A stretch of DNA of 64,000 nucleotides. Source: Glycine soja. Lineage: Eukaryota > Streptophyta > Magnoliopsida > Fabales > Fabaceae. Numbering within the stretch: position 1 is the stretch's first letter; every line of letters starts with the position of its first letter. The DNA lies in the NCBI RefSeq assembly GCF_004193775.1, contig NC_041006.1:25224388-25288387 (forward strand), in the 5' to 3' direction. Positions 11,706-24,229 of this stretch are shown piece after piece. The notes beneath the pieces were generated by a model. That model saw only the letters and a list, made by a program, of their open reading frames with translations, ran no database searches and was not told the DNA's origin. The position numbers and the translations under genes were made by a program.

Positions 11706-12070
11706 TTAAATGTTCCTTTTGATTTAAAGAACACCCAACCTGTAATTTAACAAAGAATAGATACATGTAGTCCAATCCAAAACAAATATAGAAAATTTAT
11801 TCGAGCAGTCCAGACTGAATTAGAAATTTATTAATTAATTAATTAATATCAATAAATATGATATAAATGATGTACAATATTATGAAACATTGTTCAAATG
11901 CATCCATTATTTTTACATTTTAAAAAGTTGTTGCCCATTCCTTGTGAATTATTGTAATCTTCTCCAAATTCAATGGTGTTCCATCACTAAACCACTACAA
12001 CATAAAATAAACACGTTAATCACATTAAATAATGACAAAAGGCTAGGTGTTAAGCCTATTATTTAAAACA

Positions 12071-12112
12071 AACATATTAATAGGCTACAATTCCAATCAC
12101 TACTAAAAAATT
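12071..12112 (+). repeat. Direct repeat copy 1 with CACTACTAAAAAAT end
   Basis: The sequence TAATAGGCTACAATTCCAAT is followed by CACTACTAAAAAAT (from 12098). The same about 40 bases recur at 13317-13358. CACTACTA is the usual start of a plant CACTA transposon. The second copy is followed by hairpin repeats, while this one is not. Confidence 0.55.
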
Positions 12113-12167
12113 GTGTTAATCGCTCCTTTGAAGTAAAATTGTGTAAAGTAAGGGTGCATCCACCCTT

Positions 12168-13261
12168 TGTTGGAGAAGTGGCCTCAGATATCTTAAGAAG
12201 GGGGGGGGGGTTGAATTAAGATATTACAACTTATTTCCCCAATTAAAAAATTCTATTTCACTTTCTATTCAAGTTATAAATTCCCTTAATAATGAATTTC
12301 TTAAATATTGATTCAAATAGAACAATTTGAATATGAATATAAAACAATAATAAATAAAGGAGTTTAAGGGAAGAGAAAATGCAAACTCAGATTTATACTG
12401 GTTCGGCCACACCCTTGTGCCTACGTCCAGTCCCCAAGCCACCCACTTGAGAGTTCCACTTTCTTGTAAATTCCTTTTACAAGTTCTAAACACACAAGGA
12501 CAACCCTTCCTTTGTGTTTAGAATTCTTTCACAACAAGAGACCCTCGATCTCTTAATCCCTTTTCAGAATGAAGAAGAAAAGAAGAAATCTCTCTTGAAA
12601 GAGATAGATTGAACAATTTGAGCACTCAAAAATTCCTTATTGAATCACAAGTAATTTGGCCAAGGAATTTGTAAGAGGATAAAAAAATTTTTCTTTATAA
12701 GAGGATAAGACTTTTTTGTTCTGAAAAACTCTTGTCAAATTCGTGTCTCAAGTCACATATATATAGGCCTATGATAGCCATTCAAGAACCACACAAAAAG
12801 ATGTGACTGTTGAGAATGTTTTCTGAAAAACTCCTCTGGTAATCAATTACAGTATGTGTGTAATCGATTACAAGCTTTAAAATTTGAATTAAAACGTTCA
12901 GAAACTGCTAGTAATCGATTACCATATATGTGTAATCGATTACACAGTGCAATATTTGAATTCAAATTTTAATAGCTGTTGTAAATCAGTTTTGGCCACT
13001 GGTAATCGATTACATCCTCTGGTAATCGATTACCAGAGAGTAAATTTGTTGAAAAAGACTTTTTAACTTAAAATTCTTGGCCAAACTTTTTGCTACTTCA
13101 ATTGGAATTCCCTTCCTATTTATTATACCCTTTCTAAGACTCTAAAGACTGTCTTGATCATCCATCTTGAATATCTTTAATTTCTTTGTCTTGAATAAAG
13201 CTTTGAGACGCATGTGATCCTTTGGCATCATCAAAACATCAGCTTGATCCTTTTGTCTACA
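12168..13261 (-). mobile_element. Solo LTR, TAATCGATTAC family, copy 1
   Basis: Starts TGTTGGAG, ends GTCTACA, and is flanked by CCCTT on both sides (12163-12167 and 13262-13266), a perfect 5 bp target duplication. Two related copies at 13802 and 32684 run in the opposite orientation. It contains an 11 G run (12200-12210) and about six GTAATCGATTAC palindromes between 12840 and 13040. There is no internal coding region, so it is a solo LTR left by recombination between two LTRs. Confidence 0.85.
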
Positions 13262-13316
13262 CCCTTCACTCGATAATATCTTGTAAACTTAACCAACTTT
13301 AAACCAAGTGTATTAA

Positions 13317-13800
13317 AGCATGTTAATAGGCTACAATTCCAATCACTACTAAAAAATCATGATTTAACATCGTTGTATCTAGGTCGATTTTGGAAAAACT
13401 AATGTAGAAAAACAAGTAGTGGCATTTTTGAAATTAATTCCAACTTTTTAAAGACGGTTTTATAAAAAATGTCTTTGATAGAAGGCATTAACGACAATTT
13501 TTATAAAATCATCTTTGATTTCAAAGTTACGAAGACGGTTTTTGAAAAATCATCTTTGATTTGAAGGTTACAAAGGTGGTTTTATAAAAACCATGTTTGA
13601 AGTTTACATAACTTTTCACTCAGTAACTCACTCTTGTGCCCTCATTGTCATGCATTTACTCTGTCATGACCTTCACTCTACCGTTCACTCTGCCGTGACC
13701 TCCGAAGTCTGTCGCAACCTCCATCGTGCCCTTGATTCTGCTTCTTCACTCTGCCTTACTCTGTCTCACTCTCGTCCCACCATGACAACACTTCCCTCTA
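13317..13800 (+). repeat. CACTA-like terminus with subterminal hairpins
   Basis: Second copy of the 40-base direct repeat. CACTACTAAAAAATCATG begins at 13344 and is followed by repeated AAGACGGTTTTATAAAAA / ATCTTTGATTTGAAGGTTAC units to about 13600. This fits the left end of a CACTA element. The right end is not visible before the solo LTR at 13802. The plus-strand open frame at 13593-13832 is low-complexity and probably not a gene. Confidence 0.5.
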
Positions 13801-13801
13801 T

Positions 13802-15070
13802 TGTAGAAGCAAAGCTTCCAAGATTATTTTGATGATGCCAAAGATTTTTCAGACAAGATTAAAGAAATCAAGAAGATTCAAGTGAAGATTCAAGAGAAGA
13901 CTCAAGATATGCAAGAACCTTAAGAAAAGCATCAAGATAAGTATAAAAAGAATTTTTCAAAGAAAAGATTGAATAGCAAAATTTGTCCAAAAGAATTTTT
14001 CAAAGAAAAATCTTTTACCAGAGTTTTTACTCTCTAGTAATCGATTACCAGAAGGCCGTAATCGATTACCAGAAGGCCAAAATAGTTTTATAACTGATGT
14101 ACAAAGTAGTAATCGATACGATGAGCATGTAATCAATTACCAATGTTTTTGAACGTTGAAATTCAAATTTCAAGAGTCATAACTTGTGATAAAACATTTT
14201 CAAACTTGTGTAATCAATTACACAACATTTGTAATTGATTACCAGTGTTTCTAAACGTTGGTTTTTCAAATCTAAAGATGAAGGGTCACAACTATTGATG
14301 TGTAATCGATTACACTATAATGGTAATCGATTACCAGTGACTGGTTTTAAAAAAATAACTTGCCAAGAGTCATAATTTTTAAAGTGACTAGTTTTGAAGA
14401 GAGTCACAAGTTTTGAAGAGAGTCACAACTTTTAAAGTGACTAGTTTTGAAGAAAGTCACAACTTTTAAAGTGACTAGTTTTGAAGAAATTGCCAAGAGT
14501 CATAACTTTTAACATGGTTTCTTCAAGAGCCATCAAATGACTATAAATATGTGACCATGGCACGAATTTTATAAATAATTTCATTCATTCATTCTAAATA
14601 TCTTTCTAAGAATTTTTGTTCAACACTTGCTTTGTCAAGAAAAGTTCATTGGGCAAAAGCTTGTGTTATTCTATTTTCCTCTCACCCTCCATTCTTACAA
14701 AAAGCTTTTCAAGAGACCTACTATTGGTGACTGTTTTTCAAGAGAAGGTCTTCTTGGTTGAACACTGAACACAAGGGACCAACATTCCTTGGATTCATTG
14801 TAAGAAGCGGGATTTGCTTCTTGGTTGATCACTGGACACAAAAGACCAACGTCTTTTGGGTTCATTGCAAGAAGTGGGTACAACTTCTTGGTTGTTATCA
14901 CTAGACACAAGAGACCAACGTTCCTTTGGGTTCATTGCAAGAAGTGGGCATAATTTCTTGGTTGTAATCACTGAACAGAAAGGAGGGGATTCCTTTGTGG
15001 TTCATTGCTTGTAAAGGATTTTACAAGGATAGTGGAAATCTCAAGTGGGTTGCTTGGGGACTGGATGTAG
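13802..15070 (+). mobile_element. Solo LTR copy 2, left part
   Basis: Begins TGTAGAAGC and continues to 15070, where an Athila-type element interrupts it. The rest is 25368-25620. Flanks are TCTAT (13797-13801) and TCCAT (25621-25625), a target duplication with one change. It contains many TAATCGATTAC palindromes (14030-14340), repeated GTGACTAGTTTTGAAGA units (14380-14490), and about four 65-base repeats of the TTGGGTTCATTGCAAGAAGT type (14710-15010). No coding capacity. Confidence 0.85.
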
Positions 15071-16210
15071 TGATGTGCCATTATTTTATCCTATTTCTTA
15101 AACCTTTTTGCTCCATTTTAATTACTGATTAGTCTTAATTATCAAATTAATTAGTCTGTTTTATTATTTGGTATCATTCAGCTAATTTGATGTTTTTAAT
15201 CTAATTTCATGAATTAATGAAGCATTGAGCTTAATCCGGATTTTGGTCATGGACTTAAAGAGAGCAAATAAAGCAACGTTTACCTTAGTTAATTTCTAAT
15301 TAGGAGATTGCAATTTTATTTTTATGATGTTCAGTGTTTATTTCGTTTTGGGCTAGAATAATGTAATAGGGCCCAGTGACTCTGAGTGACCCTTATAAAT
15401 AGCAGCCTTGGGATTCATGTAAAGGGGCTATTATGTTATTCCATTATTCAGAGCATAGGGTTTTAGGGTTTTACGTTTTTAGCTTTGGATTACTGTTCAC
15501 GTTAAGGCAATTTTCTATTCTCTGCTTCTAATTTCAATTTCGTTTTTATTCCTTCTTCCGCCTTTGGCTTCATTTACGTATTCTATCTTTAGCTTCATTT
15601 ACATTTCTGCTTCTAGTTTCATTTATGTTTGTTGCTTTTGTTGAACTTATGGAAGGCTAAAATTCTAGTGTTGTTTCCCTCTGAGGATGAAGCGTAATTC
15701 TCTTTGAGGTTCTGTTTTTAATGTTGCTCTCTTATCGGTTTTCCCTTCACCAATTAACCCACATGCATTCTGTTAATCTGTGGACGCTTCGTGTTCGATT
15801 AATTGCCTCTATGCTTAAATTACATTCATGCTTGATGAACAAGGGGTTAATTGGTGTATGTGTTGCTTAATCACACATTGATAACCCTAAATTGATTTTC
15901 GCTTAGTAAATCAAATTAGGGTTGGATTAAGTGGTTAACTGCTAGGGGTGAAATCCTCACAACCTAGGATAAGAGAATAGCTTCTGAATCAGAGGAAACA
16001 ACACATTTTTAATACTATTAATTTTGTATTCCAATCTGCTTGTTCTTAAATTCACAAGACAAACCTCCCCCCCCCCAATTGTTACTGTTACTGTTATAAC
16101 GAAGCATATTATGAACATTTGGTTAGTCATTGCTCGTTGGGAAACGACCTAGGATCACTTCCCAGTTACTACATTTTAATGTTTATTTGATTCGGGTACG
16201 GCCTCGATCA
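15071..16210 (+). repeat. 5' LTR
   Basis: Ends TG...CA. A TATAAATAGCAGCC stretch (about 15393-15406) is a good TATA box for the element's promoter. The 10 C run at 16067-16076 sits at the same position as G/C runs in every other copy of this LTR. Comparing the first 200 bases with the 3' LTR, I count about 14 differences, with fewer later. Confidence 0.9.
15393..15402 (+). promoter_or_regulatory. Probable LTR TATA box
   Basis: TTATAAATAG lies about 800 bases before the primer site and is conserved in the 3' LTR (about 24552) and, in reverse and mutated, in the other LTR copies. It is the expected promoter of the retrotransposon transcript. Confidence 0.5.
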
Positions 16211-16214
16211 AATT

Positions 16215-16232
16215 TGGCGGCGTTGCCGGGGA
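16215..16232 (+). other. Primer binding site, tRNA-Asp
   Basis: TGGCGGCGTTGCCGGGGA, four bases after the LTR. It complements the plant tRNA-Asp 3' end (TGGCGCCGTTGCCGGGG) with one mismatch, as in Athila-group elements. Confidence 0.85.
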
Positions 16233-17039
16233 GCAGTGTCCAAAGGTTCATAATAGCTAGTGATTCATGTTTTATGTTTAGTTGTTTTATGCTTTCGTGT
16301 TGTGTAGTGTCTTCTTATTTTGTTTAGTGTGGTGTTTTGTTTTAGTTTTTCTATTTAGTGCTTCCCCTGTTTCAGTTTTTGTGTTTTGCTGTGAATAGTG
16401 CTTTGCGACGGATTTAGCGACCACTTTTGCTGACCTAGAAAATAGAGTAGTAGTGCAAATCCATTGGTGACTGAATTAGTGACTACTGCTGACAATTTAA
16501 TTGGCGATTTTTTTTTGATAGTTAGGGTTGTTATTTTTGGCTGAAATTTGGTGTGGTAGGTTCTTTTGACTCATATTTTGTATGAAAAATACCAGGAACA
16601 CTTAGTGTGGCCAGATTTGAGAGATTCAAAAAAATTTGAGAACTTGTGTTTAGCAAAACTTCAAACGACAATAGCTTTTTCTCTGGGTATCAGAATGACT
16701 ATTATTATACATGTATTTGGGGTAGAAAAAAATTTCCCATATCTTGCTAGCCCGCCAAAGGCTGGTTGAGATCTCTAACTAGCCAAAATCGCCTGTTTAC
16801 TAGTTTTTTTTTTTATTTTTCAAGTTTTATTGTTTTATTTTTCTAATCTTTCCTTAGGTAGTTTCCAAAGTTAGACTTTGAATTTTTGTCTGAGAATTTT
16901 TGTGCTATCTTTTCATGATTTTAGGGTGTTGCTCACAAAATTTCAAGTCATTTGAATATCATTTGAGGGTAGTTGTAGTTCAAACCTACATTGTTACTTG
17001 CATAAGAAGGCAACTAGTTGTGGATGTTGAATGTAGTGT
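16233..17039 (+). other. 5' leader of the Athila-type element
   Basis: About 800 bases between the primer site and Gag. No domain is seen in the frames here. It is probably the untranslated leader that holds packaging signals. Confidence 0.6.
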
Positions 17040-18591
17040 ATGACTAGAGGCAATCCATCTGACTTACAACCCTTTGATCCTGAGATAGATAGGACATTTC
17101 ATAGATTAGTTAGGCATCATTTTATACCTTTTGAGCATCCTGAGCATTCTGTTACTGGTGAGTTTGTGCATTCTGTTATTAGTGATTTTGAACATCCTGA
17201 TTTTGAGCATTATAATTTTGAACATTCTAAGAACATGAAACAACCTCCACCCCGTGAGAGGACTCTAAGGGAAATGGTTGCACCTGATTTCACCTATGAA
17301 AGCTTGTGCATCCAATACCCTAATGAGGATGTCCCATATGTTCTTAAAACTGGACTGATCTATTTGCTTCCAAAGTTTCATGGCCTTGCAGGTGAAGACC
17401 TGCACAAACATTTGAAAGAATTCCATATTGTCTGCTCCACCATGAAACCCCAGATGTTCAGGAGGATCACATATTTCTGAAGGCTTTTCCTCATTCTTTA
17501 GAGGGAGTGGCAAAGGACTGGCTATATTACCTTGCTCCAAGGTCCATAACGAGCTGGGATGACCTCAAGAGAGTATTCTTAGAAAAAAATTTCCCTGCTT
17601 CCAGGACCACGACCATCAGAAAGGATATTTCAGGCATTAGGCAACTCAGTGGAGAGAGTCTATATGAATATTGGGAGAGATTTAAAAAACTATGTGCTAG
17701 TTGCCCTCACCACCAGATTTCTGAGCAGCTTCTTCTCCAATATTTTTATGAAGGACTCAGTAACATGGAGAGAAGTATGATAGATGCTGCCAGTGGTAGA
17801 GCCCTTGGAGACATGACCCCTACTGAAGCCAGAAATTTAATTGAGAAGATGGCTTCCAACTCCCAACAGCTTAGCGCCAAAAATGATGCTATAGTCATTA
17901 GAGGAGTGCATGAAGTAGCCACAAACTCATGAATCATCTGAAACTATGAAGCTTGAAGGTAAACTAGATGCCTTGGTTAACCTGGTAACCCAGCTGGCCT
18001 TGAATCAGAAATCTGCACCTGTTGCCAGACTCTGTGGTTTATGCTGCTCTATCGACCACCATACAGATCTCTGCCCTTCTGTGCAGCAACCTGGAGCAAT
18101 TGAGCAGCCTGAAGCTTATGTTGCAAATATTTACAATAGACCTCCTCAACCTCAGCAGCAAAATCAGCCACAACAGAACAATTATGACCTCTCCGACAAC
18201 AGGTACAATCCCGGGTGGAGGAATCATCCCAACCTTAGATGGTTGAGTCCTTCACAACAGCAGCAACAACAACCTTATTTTCAGAATGCTGTTGGCCCAA
18301 GCAGACCATACGTTCCTCCATCAATCCAGCAGCAACAACAACAACAGTAGCAGCAGCAACAACAACAGTAGCAGCAGCAACAGCCCCATAAACAACAAAT
18401 AGTTGAGGCCCCTCCGCAACCTTCCCTTGAAGAACTTGTGAGACAAATGACTATGCAAAAAATGCAGTTTCAACAAGAGACCAGAGCCTCCATTCAGAGC
18501 TTAACTAATCAGATGGGACAATTGGCTACACAGTTAAATCAACAACAATCCCAAAATTCTGACAGATTACCTTCTCAATCTGTCTAGAATC
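17040..18591 (+). pseudogene. gag: Gag of the Athila-type element
   Basis: Starts MTRGNPSDLQPFDPEIDRTF. It then covers the retrotransposon Gag domain (FHGLAGEDLHKHLKEFH, then LKAFPHSL in another frame, then VAKDWLYYLAPRSITSWDDL). A CCHC knuckle CGLCCSIDHHTDLCP lies at about 18031-18075. A Gln-rich tail follows (18150-18390), coded by CAG/CAA runs in which two CAG to TAG changes make stops (about 18348 and 18369). A frameshift near 17455-17475 and a TGA at 17930 further break the frame. Gag would form the virus-like particle; this copy cannot make it whole. Confidence 0.88.
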
Positions 18592-18596
18592 CCAAA

Positions 18597-19040
18597 AATG
18601 TGAGTGCCATTACATTGAGGTCGGGAAAGCAATGTCAAGGACCTCAACCAGCAACATCTTCCTCATCCATAAATGAACCTGCCCAACTTCACTCTACTCC
18701 AAAAAAAGATGATGACAAAAATATAAAGAGTAAGTTACCTAACAATTTCTATGCAGGTGAATCTTCCACTAGTAATTCTGATTTACAGAAGCAGCATATC
18801 CCTCTTCCATTCCATCCAAGAGCAATTTCCAACAAAAAAATGGAAGAGGCAGAGAAGGAGATCTTGGAAACATTTAGAAAAGTAAAGGTAAACATATCTC
18901 TGCTGGATGCGATAAAGCAAATTTCAAGATATGCTAAATTCTTGAAAGAGTTGTGCACTCATAAGCGAAAGCTTAAAGGAAGTGAAAGAATTAGCATGGG
19001 CAGAAATGTCTCCATATTGATTGGTAAATCTGTTCCCTAA
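18597..19040 (+). pseudogene. Gag-protease linker region
   Basis: Continues the polyprotein with SAITLRSGKQCQGP, a motif always found between Gag and protease in Athila-group elements (AITLRSGK). It includes FPNR-like basic text and KVNISLLDAIKQISRYAKFL, the conserved helix before the protease. It ends at a stop after GKSVP, where the parental frame should continue into PEKCKDPGTFSIPCIIG. Confidence 0.8.
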
Positions 19041-19830
19041 ATCCCTGAAAAATGTAAAGATCCAGGTACATTCAGCATACCTTGTATTATAGGGAACAAT
19101 AAGTTTGACAATGCCATGCTAGATTTAGGAGCTTCTGTTAGTGTTATGCCTCTGTCTATTTTTAATTCTCTATCTCTTGGCCCTTTGCAGTCAACTGATG
19201 TGGTAATTCATTTAGCTAATAGAAGTGTTGCCTATCCTGCTGGTTTCATAGAGGATGTCTTAGTTAGAGTTGGTGAACTGATTTTCCCTATTGATTTTTA
19301 TATTTTGAATATGGAGGAGGGATTTTCTCAAGGATCAGTTCCCATCATTCTAAGCAAACCTTTTATGAAAACTGCTAGAACTAAGATAGATGTATATGCA
19401 GGCACACTATCTATGGAGTTTGGTGATATAACTGTTCATTTTAATATTCTTGATGCTATGAAACACCCACCTGAAGATCTTTCTATATTTCGTGTTGAAA
19501 TAATTGACCATATTGCTGATGAATACATGACTGATCTTCATTCTAATATGCATGTCTGTCACTCTTCATGCATTGAATATGAATTTGTAATTGATCATAT
19601 GTCTGAATTTGAGGTTGAGAGTGAATCTGAATTGGATATTGATTATATGCCTGGTGATGTTTTACCTCTTGAGATTGATTTTCTAGAGTCAGATAGAACT
19701 AACCATGTTTTAGGAAGTGCATATACCTCTGACTTTCTTTATGAGGTACAGGCTGAGGAACTATCTCTTTCTACCACTATCCAGCCGCCCACACCAGAAT
19801 TGAAGCCTCTGCCATCAAATTTAAAATATG
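19041..19830 (+). pseudogene. Aspartic protease region
   Basis: Encodes MLDLGASVSVMPLSIFNSL, the Athila-type active site (DLGAS in place of the classic DTGA/DSGA), then LVRVGELIFPIDFYILNM and IILSKPFMKTARTKIDVYAG, the usual flap and GRPFL-like parts. An acidic spacer (about 19500-19770) leads to RT. The frame is open from 19116 through the start of RT. Confidence 0.85.
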
Positions 19831-20635
19831 CTTACTTGGATGATAGCAAAAGTTTTCCAGTAATTATATCGGCCTCCCTTGCTGATGAGCAAGAGGAGAA
19901 GCTATTATCAGTTCTCAAGAAGCATAAGAAGGCTATAGGCTGGACCCTGGCGGACATTCCTAGTATTAGCCCATCCACATGTATGCATCGGATAAATTTA
20001 GAGGATGGGGCTAAACCAGTAAGGCAGCCACAGAGAAGACTCAACCCGATGATTCTTGATGTAGTGAAGAAGGAGGTAACCAAGCTTTTGCAAGCTGAAA
20101 TCATTTATCCTATCTCCGGCAGCCAATGGGTGAGTCCCGTCCAGGTAGTCCCGAAGAAAATTGGCCTCACCATGATAAAAATGAGAAGGAGGAGCTGATT
20201 CCTACTCAGGTGCAGAACAGTTGGAGAGTTTACATCGACTATAAGAAGCTGAACCAGGTTACCAAAAAGGACCATTTTCCCCTGCCATTCATTGACCAGA
20301 TGCTTGAAATCCTGGTAGGTAAATCTCACTACTGTTTCCTTGATGGTTTTTCTGGTTATATGCAAATCACTATTGGTCCTGAGGATCAGGAAAAGACCAC
20401 ATTCACCTGCCCCTTTGGCACTTTTGCCTATAGGAGGATGCCTTTCGGCCTGGGCAATGCCCTTTGTACCTTCCAGCGGTGCATGATCAGTATTTTCAGT
20501 GATTTTTTAGAAAATTGCATAGAGGTGTTTATGGATGATTTCACTGTATATGGATCCTCTTTTGATGTTTGTTTGGATAGTCTGGAAAAGGTTTTGAATA
20601 GATGCATTGAATCTAATCTTGTTCTAAATTTTTAA
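19831..20635 (+). pseudogene. Reverse transcriptase
   Basis: Fingers: KKHKKAIGWTLADIPSISP, then QRRLNPMILDVVKKEVTKLL, then SQWVSPVQVVPKK. A frameshift lies near 20155-20165 (an extra or lost base around AAGAAAATTGG). The palm continues in another frame: WRVYIDYKKLNQVTKKDHFP, DGFSGYMQI, FGTFAYRRMPFGL, and the catalytic box VFMDDFTVYG (about 20527-20556; FMDD where gypsy elements have YxDD). It ends in a TAA at 20633. It is readable but needs one frame correction, so it is not functional. Confidence 0.9.
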
Positions 20636-20647
20636 AAATGTCATTTT

Positions 20648-21520
20648 ATGGTTGAGCAAGGTATAGTTTTAGGCCACATTATTTCCAATAAGGGCATTGA
20701 AGTAGATCCTGCAAAAATTTCTGTTATTTCACAATTGCCTTACCCCTCTTGCATGAAAAAGGTGCGATCTTTTCTTGGTCATGCAGGATTCTACAGGCGC
20801 TTTATAAGAGATTTTAGCAAGGTAGCCCTTCCACTATCCAACTTGTTGCAAAAGGAGGTGGAGTTTGACTTTAATGATAAATGCAGAGAGGCTTTTGATT
20901 GCCTCAAAAGAGCACTGACTACCACCCCCATCATTCAGGCACCCGACTGGATAGCCCCTTTTGAGCTTATGTGTGATGCATCAAATTATGCATTGGGGGC
21001 TGTCCTTGCTCAGAAAATTGATAAATTTCCTAGGGTGATATATTATGCTTCTAGGACTTTAGATGCTGCCCAAGAAAATTATACTACTACTGAGAAAGAG
21101 CTACTAGCCATAGTTTTTGCTCTTGAAAAATTTTGTTCTTATTTGCTTGGTACTCGCATTGTTGTTTATACTGACCATGCAGCTCTAAAGTACTTGTTGA
21201 AGAAGGCTGATTCAAAGCCTAGGTTGATTCGATGGATGCTCTAGCTCCAAGAGTTTGACTTGGAGATTCGTGATAGGAGCGGAGCACAAAATTTAGTTGA
21301 TGATCATTTGAGTCGGATCGAATGTGTGTCTAATGAGGATTCACCCATTCGGGATGATTTCCCGGATGATCATTTGTATATACTGTATAGTATTTCTGAT
21401 TCTCTTTCTACTCCCTGGTTTGCTAACATTGTCAATTATTTAGTTGCTTCTGTTTTTCCTCCCATAGCATCTAAAGCTCAAAAAGATAAAATTAAAAGTT
21501 ATGCTAAGCATTTTATTTAG
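20648..21520 (+). pseudogene. RT thumb/RNase H domain
   Basis: Begins after the RT stop. [17 protein letters not shown] and [20 protein letters not shown] are the RT connection. RNase H follows: [18 protein letters not shown] (first catalytic Asp), [20 protein letters not shown] (catalytic Glu), [11 protein letters not shown] (Asp). It is broken by a TAG at 21242 (between RWML and LQEFDLEI) and another near 21518. The HLSRIE motif at about 21306-21323 closes the domain. Confidence 0.88.
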
Positions 21521-22723
21521 GATGACCCCTACTTGTGGAAATTGTGCAGTGATCAGGTCATTAGACGATGCATTCCAGATCATGAGACTGATTTAGTCCT
21601 ACGGTTCTATCATTCTTCCGCACCAGGAGGTCATCTGGGTGTTCAAAGGACAGCTCGCAAAGTGCTTGACTGTGGCTTTTATTGGCCCACCATCTTTAAA
21701 GATGCGTGGAAGATCTGTAGCACTTGTGAGCAGTGTCAGAGAGCAGGAAGTGCACTTACATGGCGACAAAAAATGCCTCAACAACCCATGCTATTCTATG
21801 AGGTGTTTGATGTCTGGGGCATAGATTTCATGGGCCCTTTTCCTGTCTCTTTTGGTTATGTTTACATTCTCCTTGCAGTTGATTATGTTTCAAAATGGGT
21901 GGAAGCCAAGCCCACTAGAACTAATGATGCTAAGGTTGTTGCAAATTTTGTCTGATCTAATCTATTTTGCAAGTTTGGAGTACCTAAAGCAATCGTTAGT
22001 GATCAAGGAACCCATTTTTGCAACAAATCAATACATGCCTTGCTTAAAAAGTATGGGGTTGTACACAGGGTATCCACACCATACCACCCCCAAACCAATG
22101 GACAGGCAAAAATTTCTAACAGGGAGATCAAGAGAATTTTAGAGAAGATTGTGCAGCCAAGCAGGAAAGATTAGAGTACCAGGCTTGATGATGCTCTTAG
22201 GGCACATCGGACTGCCTACAAAGCACCCATAGGAATGTCTCCTTATCAGGTTGTCTTTGGAAAGGCATGTCATCTTCCAGTGGAGATTGAGCACAAAGCA
22301 TACTAGACAGTGAAGACCTGCAACTTCTCTATGGATCAAGCTGGTGAGGAAAGAAAGTTGCAATTGAGTGAGTTAGATGAGATCCGCCTAGAAGCCTACA
22401 AGAATGCCAAGTTCTACAAAGAAAAGACCAAGAAGTTCCACGATAGCATGATAATTAAGAAGGACTTCATGGTTGGGCAAAAAGTGTTATTGTATAATTC
22501 TAGGCTTGGACTCATGAGTGGTAAGTTGAGGTCTAAGTGGATTGGTCCTTTTGATGTTACTAATGTTTTTCCTTATGGTACAGTTGAGATCAAAAGCGAC
22601 TCCACAAACAAGAGCTTCAAGGTCAATGGACACCAACTTAAGCCATTCCTCACAAACCCTTCTTTAGTGGACGTAATGGTGGAAGAGACTTCCTTACTCC
22701 ACCCTACTCTTCCTCCACCATGA
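21521..22723 (+). pseudogene. Integrase
   Basis: HHCC zinc finger: [19 protein letters not shown] with the later [11 protein letters not shown]. Core: [12 protein letters not shown] (first Asp), [11 protein letters not shown] (second Asp, frame-shifted at about 21955 by a TGA), and NREIKRIL (Glu, about 22118-22140). A TAG lies at 22172 and another at 22305. The C-terminal GPY-like region is [20 protein letters not shown] (about 22534-22593). The open frame 22310-22723 ends normally. The order and sequence are typical of Athila. No envelope-like frame follows. Confidence 0.88.
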
Positions 22724-24229
22724 CTTAGGGAGTTCTTCTTTTCCTATCTCCTTCTTTGCTTTTATTACATTTGTCCGATTCTATTTAATGGTTTAATTGC
22801 TTTTAATCTTTTAATTGTGCTACATTGAGGACAATGTGTTGTTTAAGTATGGGGGGAGTGTTCTTTGGTTTTGCTAGTTTTGTTGGTTTTGTTAATTTTG
22901 TTAGTTGTGTTAATTTGTTAATTTTGTTAGTTTTGTTGGGTTTCTAGTTTAATATTTTAGGTCAATTCTATTTGCATGTACAACTTTGCATATTTTTCTT
23001 TGAATTATAGGATATGTTCAAGTAATGGGTAATTGTTTTGAAAATAAAAGTCTCTGGATATTTTGTGATTTGAAATCCTTGTTTTTCCTCTATATGTCAT
23101 GATAGTTTTGAAAGCTCAATTTGAAAGTGATAAGTTTACCTTTGTGAGAATTTGAGCCATCCATCATCATAATCATTTGGTGTGTTTTGCCCCATTGATT
23201 GCTTGCACAATAGCCATGGCTTGATTCTTGTTGATGCTTCCTAATTCACATGCATATTTGGAAATGATTTAGGCAATTTTGTTCTTATAAGCCTCTGGCC
23301 AAATGGACTTACCTTGAATTAATCCCTATGATAGCCCTTTGAGCATATGTTCCCCTTTCTTTTTTTTGAAGCTCATTACAAGCCTTAAGTGAAAAACCAT
23401 GATCTCACCTTAACCTTAAGGAATTTTGGAGCTTTGGAATTGTTTTGGAAATAAGTGTTGGGGGTTTTGTTGGATAACATGTTTTGTTGGCTATGCTTCA
23501 TGATGTATTTTTGGGCCATATTGATGTACATTGTATATGGGTTAAATGTTGGACATGATGCTGAATGATATGCTAGTTCTCAAATGATACCGTTAAAAAA
23601 AAATTTAAGTTGAATCAATTCGAAAAAAGAAAAAGAAAAGCAATAAAGTTGAGTGAATAAGATCTTAAATGGAAAAAGAATGATGAGACCCTTGGCTCTA
23701 CTCTTTGTGTTTAAATTTTATCTTTAGGTTTTTTTTTTTTAATATGCACTTATTCCCCATTGCTCCTCTATTCCTTTGGGATTTAGCTACTTATTCCATA
23801 TTTTCCCCTACCTTGTCCTTGGCCCCACTACAACCTTAAAAGACCTTTTGATCCTCATGTGCTTGTGTTTATGGGTTGATTGTCAATTTTAGAATCTTGT
23901 CAAGTTTATGTGGTGTTGGTTTTCATGGGTGCTTTGAGGGTAAATAGTAGCCTAGATACTTGAGAGATAGAGTGTATATCTTGTGAGGCTTTATCACTTT
24001 TCATTCTTGAGCTGCTTAACTATTTTTCCATGATTGGGTTGCTTGGATGATTTTCACGAATGTCTTGACTCTTTGGATCTCTTCATGTTAGATGTTACCC
24101 ATTCCTTTCATTCCTTGATGTTCATTGAGAAATATGTAAATGTTTTTGTTTGTCTCTCTTTGATATCCTTGGATTTTGTTCATTGTTTCATTTTGCCCAG
24201 GAGTGCAAAAGGCTAAGTATGGGAGATTT
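22724..24229 (+). other. 3' untranslated region of the Athila-type element
   Basis: About 1.5 kb without coding sequence. It contains TTTTGTTAGTTTTGTT repeats (22870-22940). The same region in reverse makes up the core of the derivative element at 1591-2938. The last 15 bases (TAAGTATGGGAGATTT, 24214-24229) are the degraded purine tract. Confidence 0.75.

Noticed and set aside
13593..13832. Plus-strand open frame rich in Ser/His
   Set aside because: Low-complexity, repeated CACTCTGCC text, no domain, and it runs into a solo LTR boundary at 13802.
22724..24229. Envelope-like gene downstream of integrase
   Set aside because: No long frame, signal peptide or membrane segment is seen; the stretch matches the non-coding core of the small derivative element.
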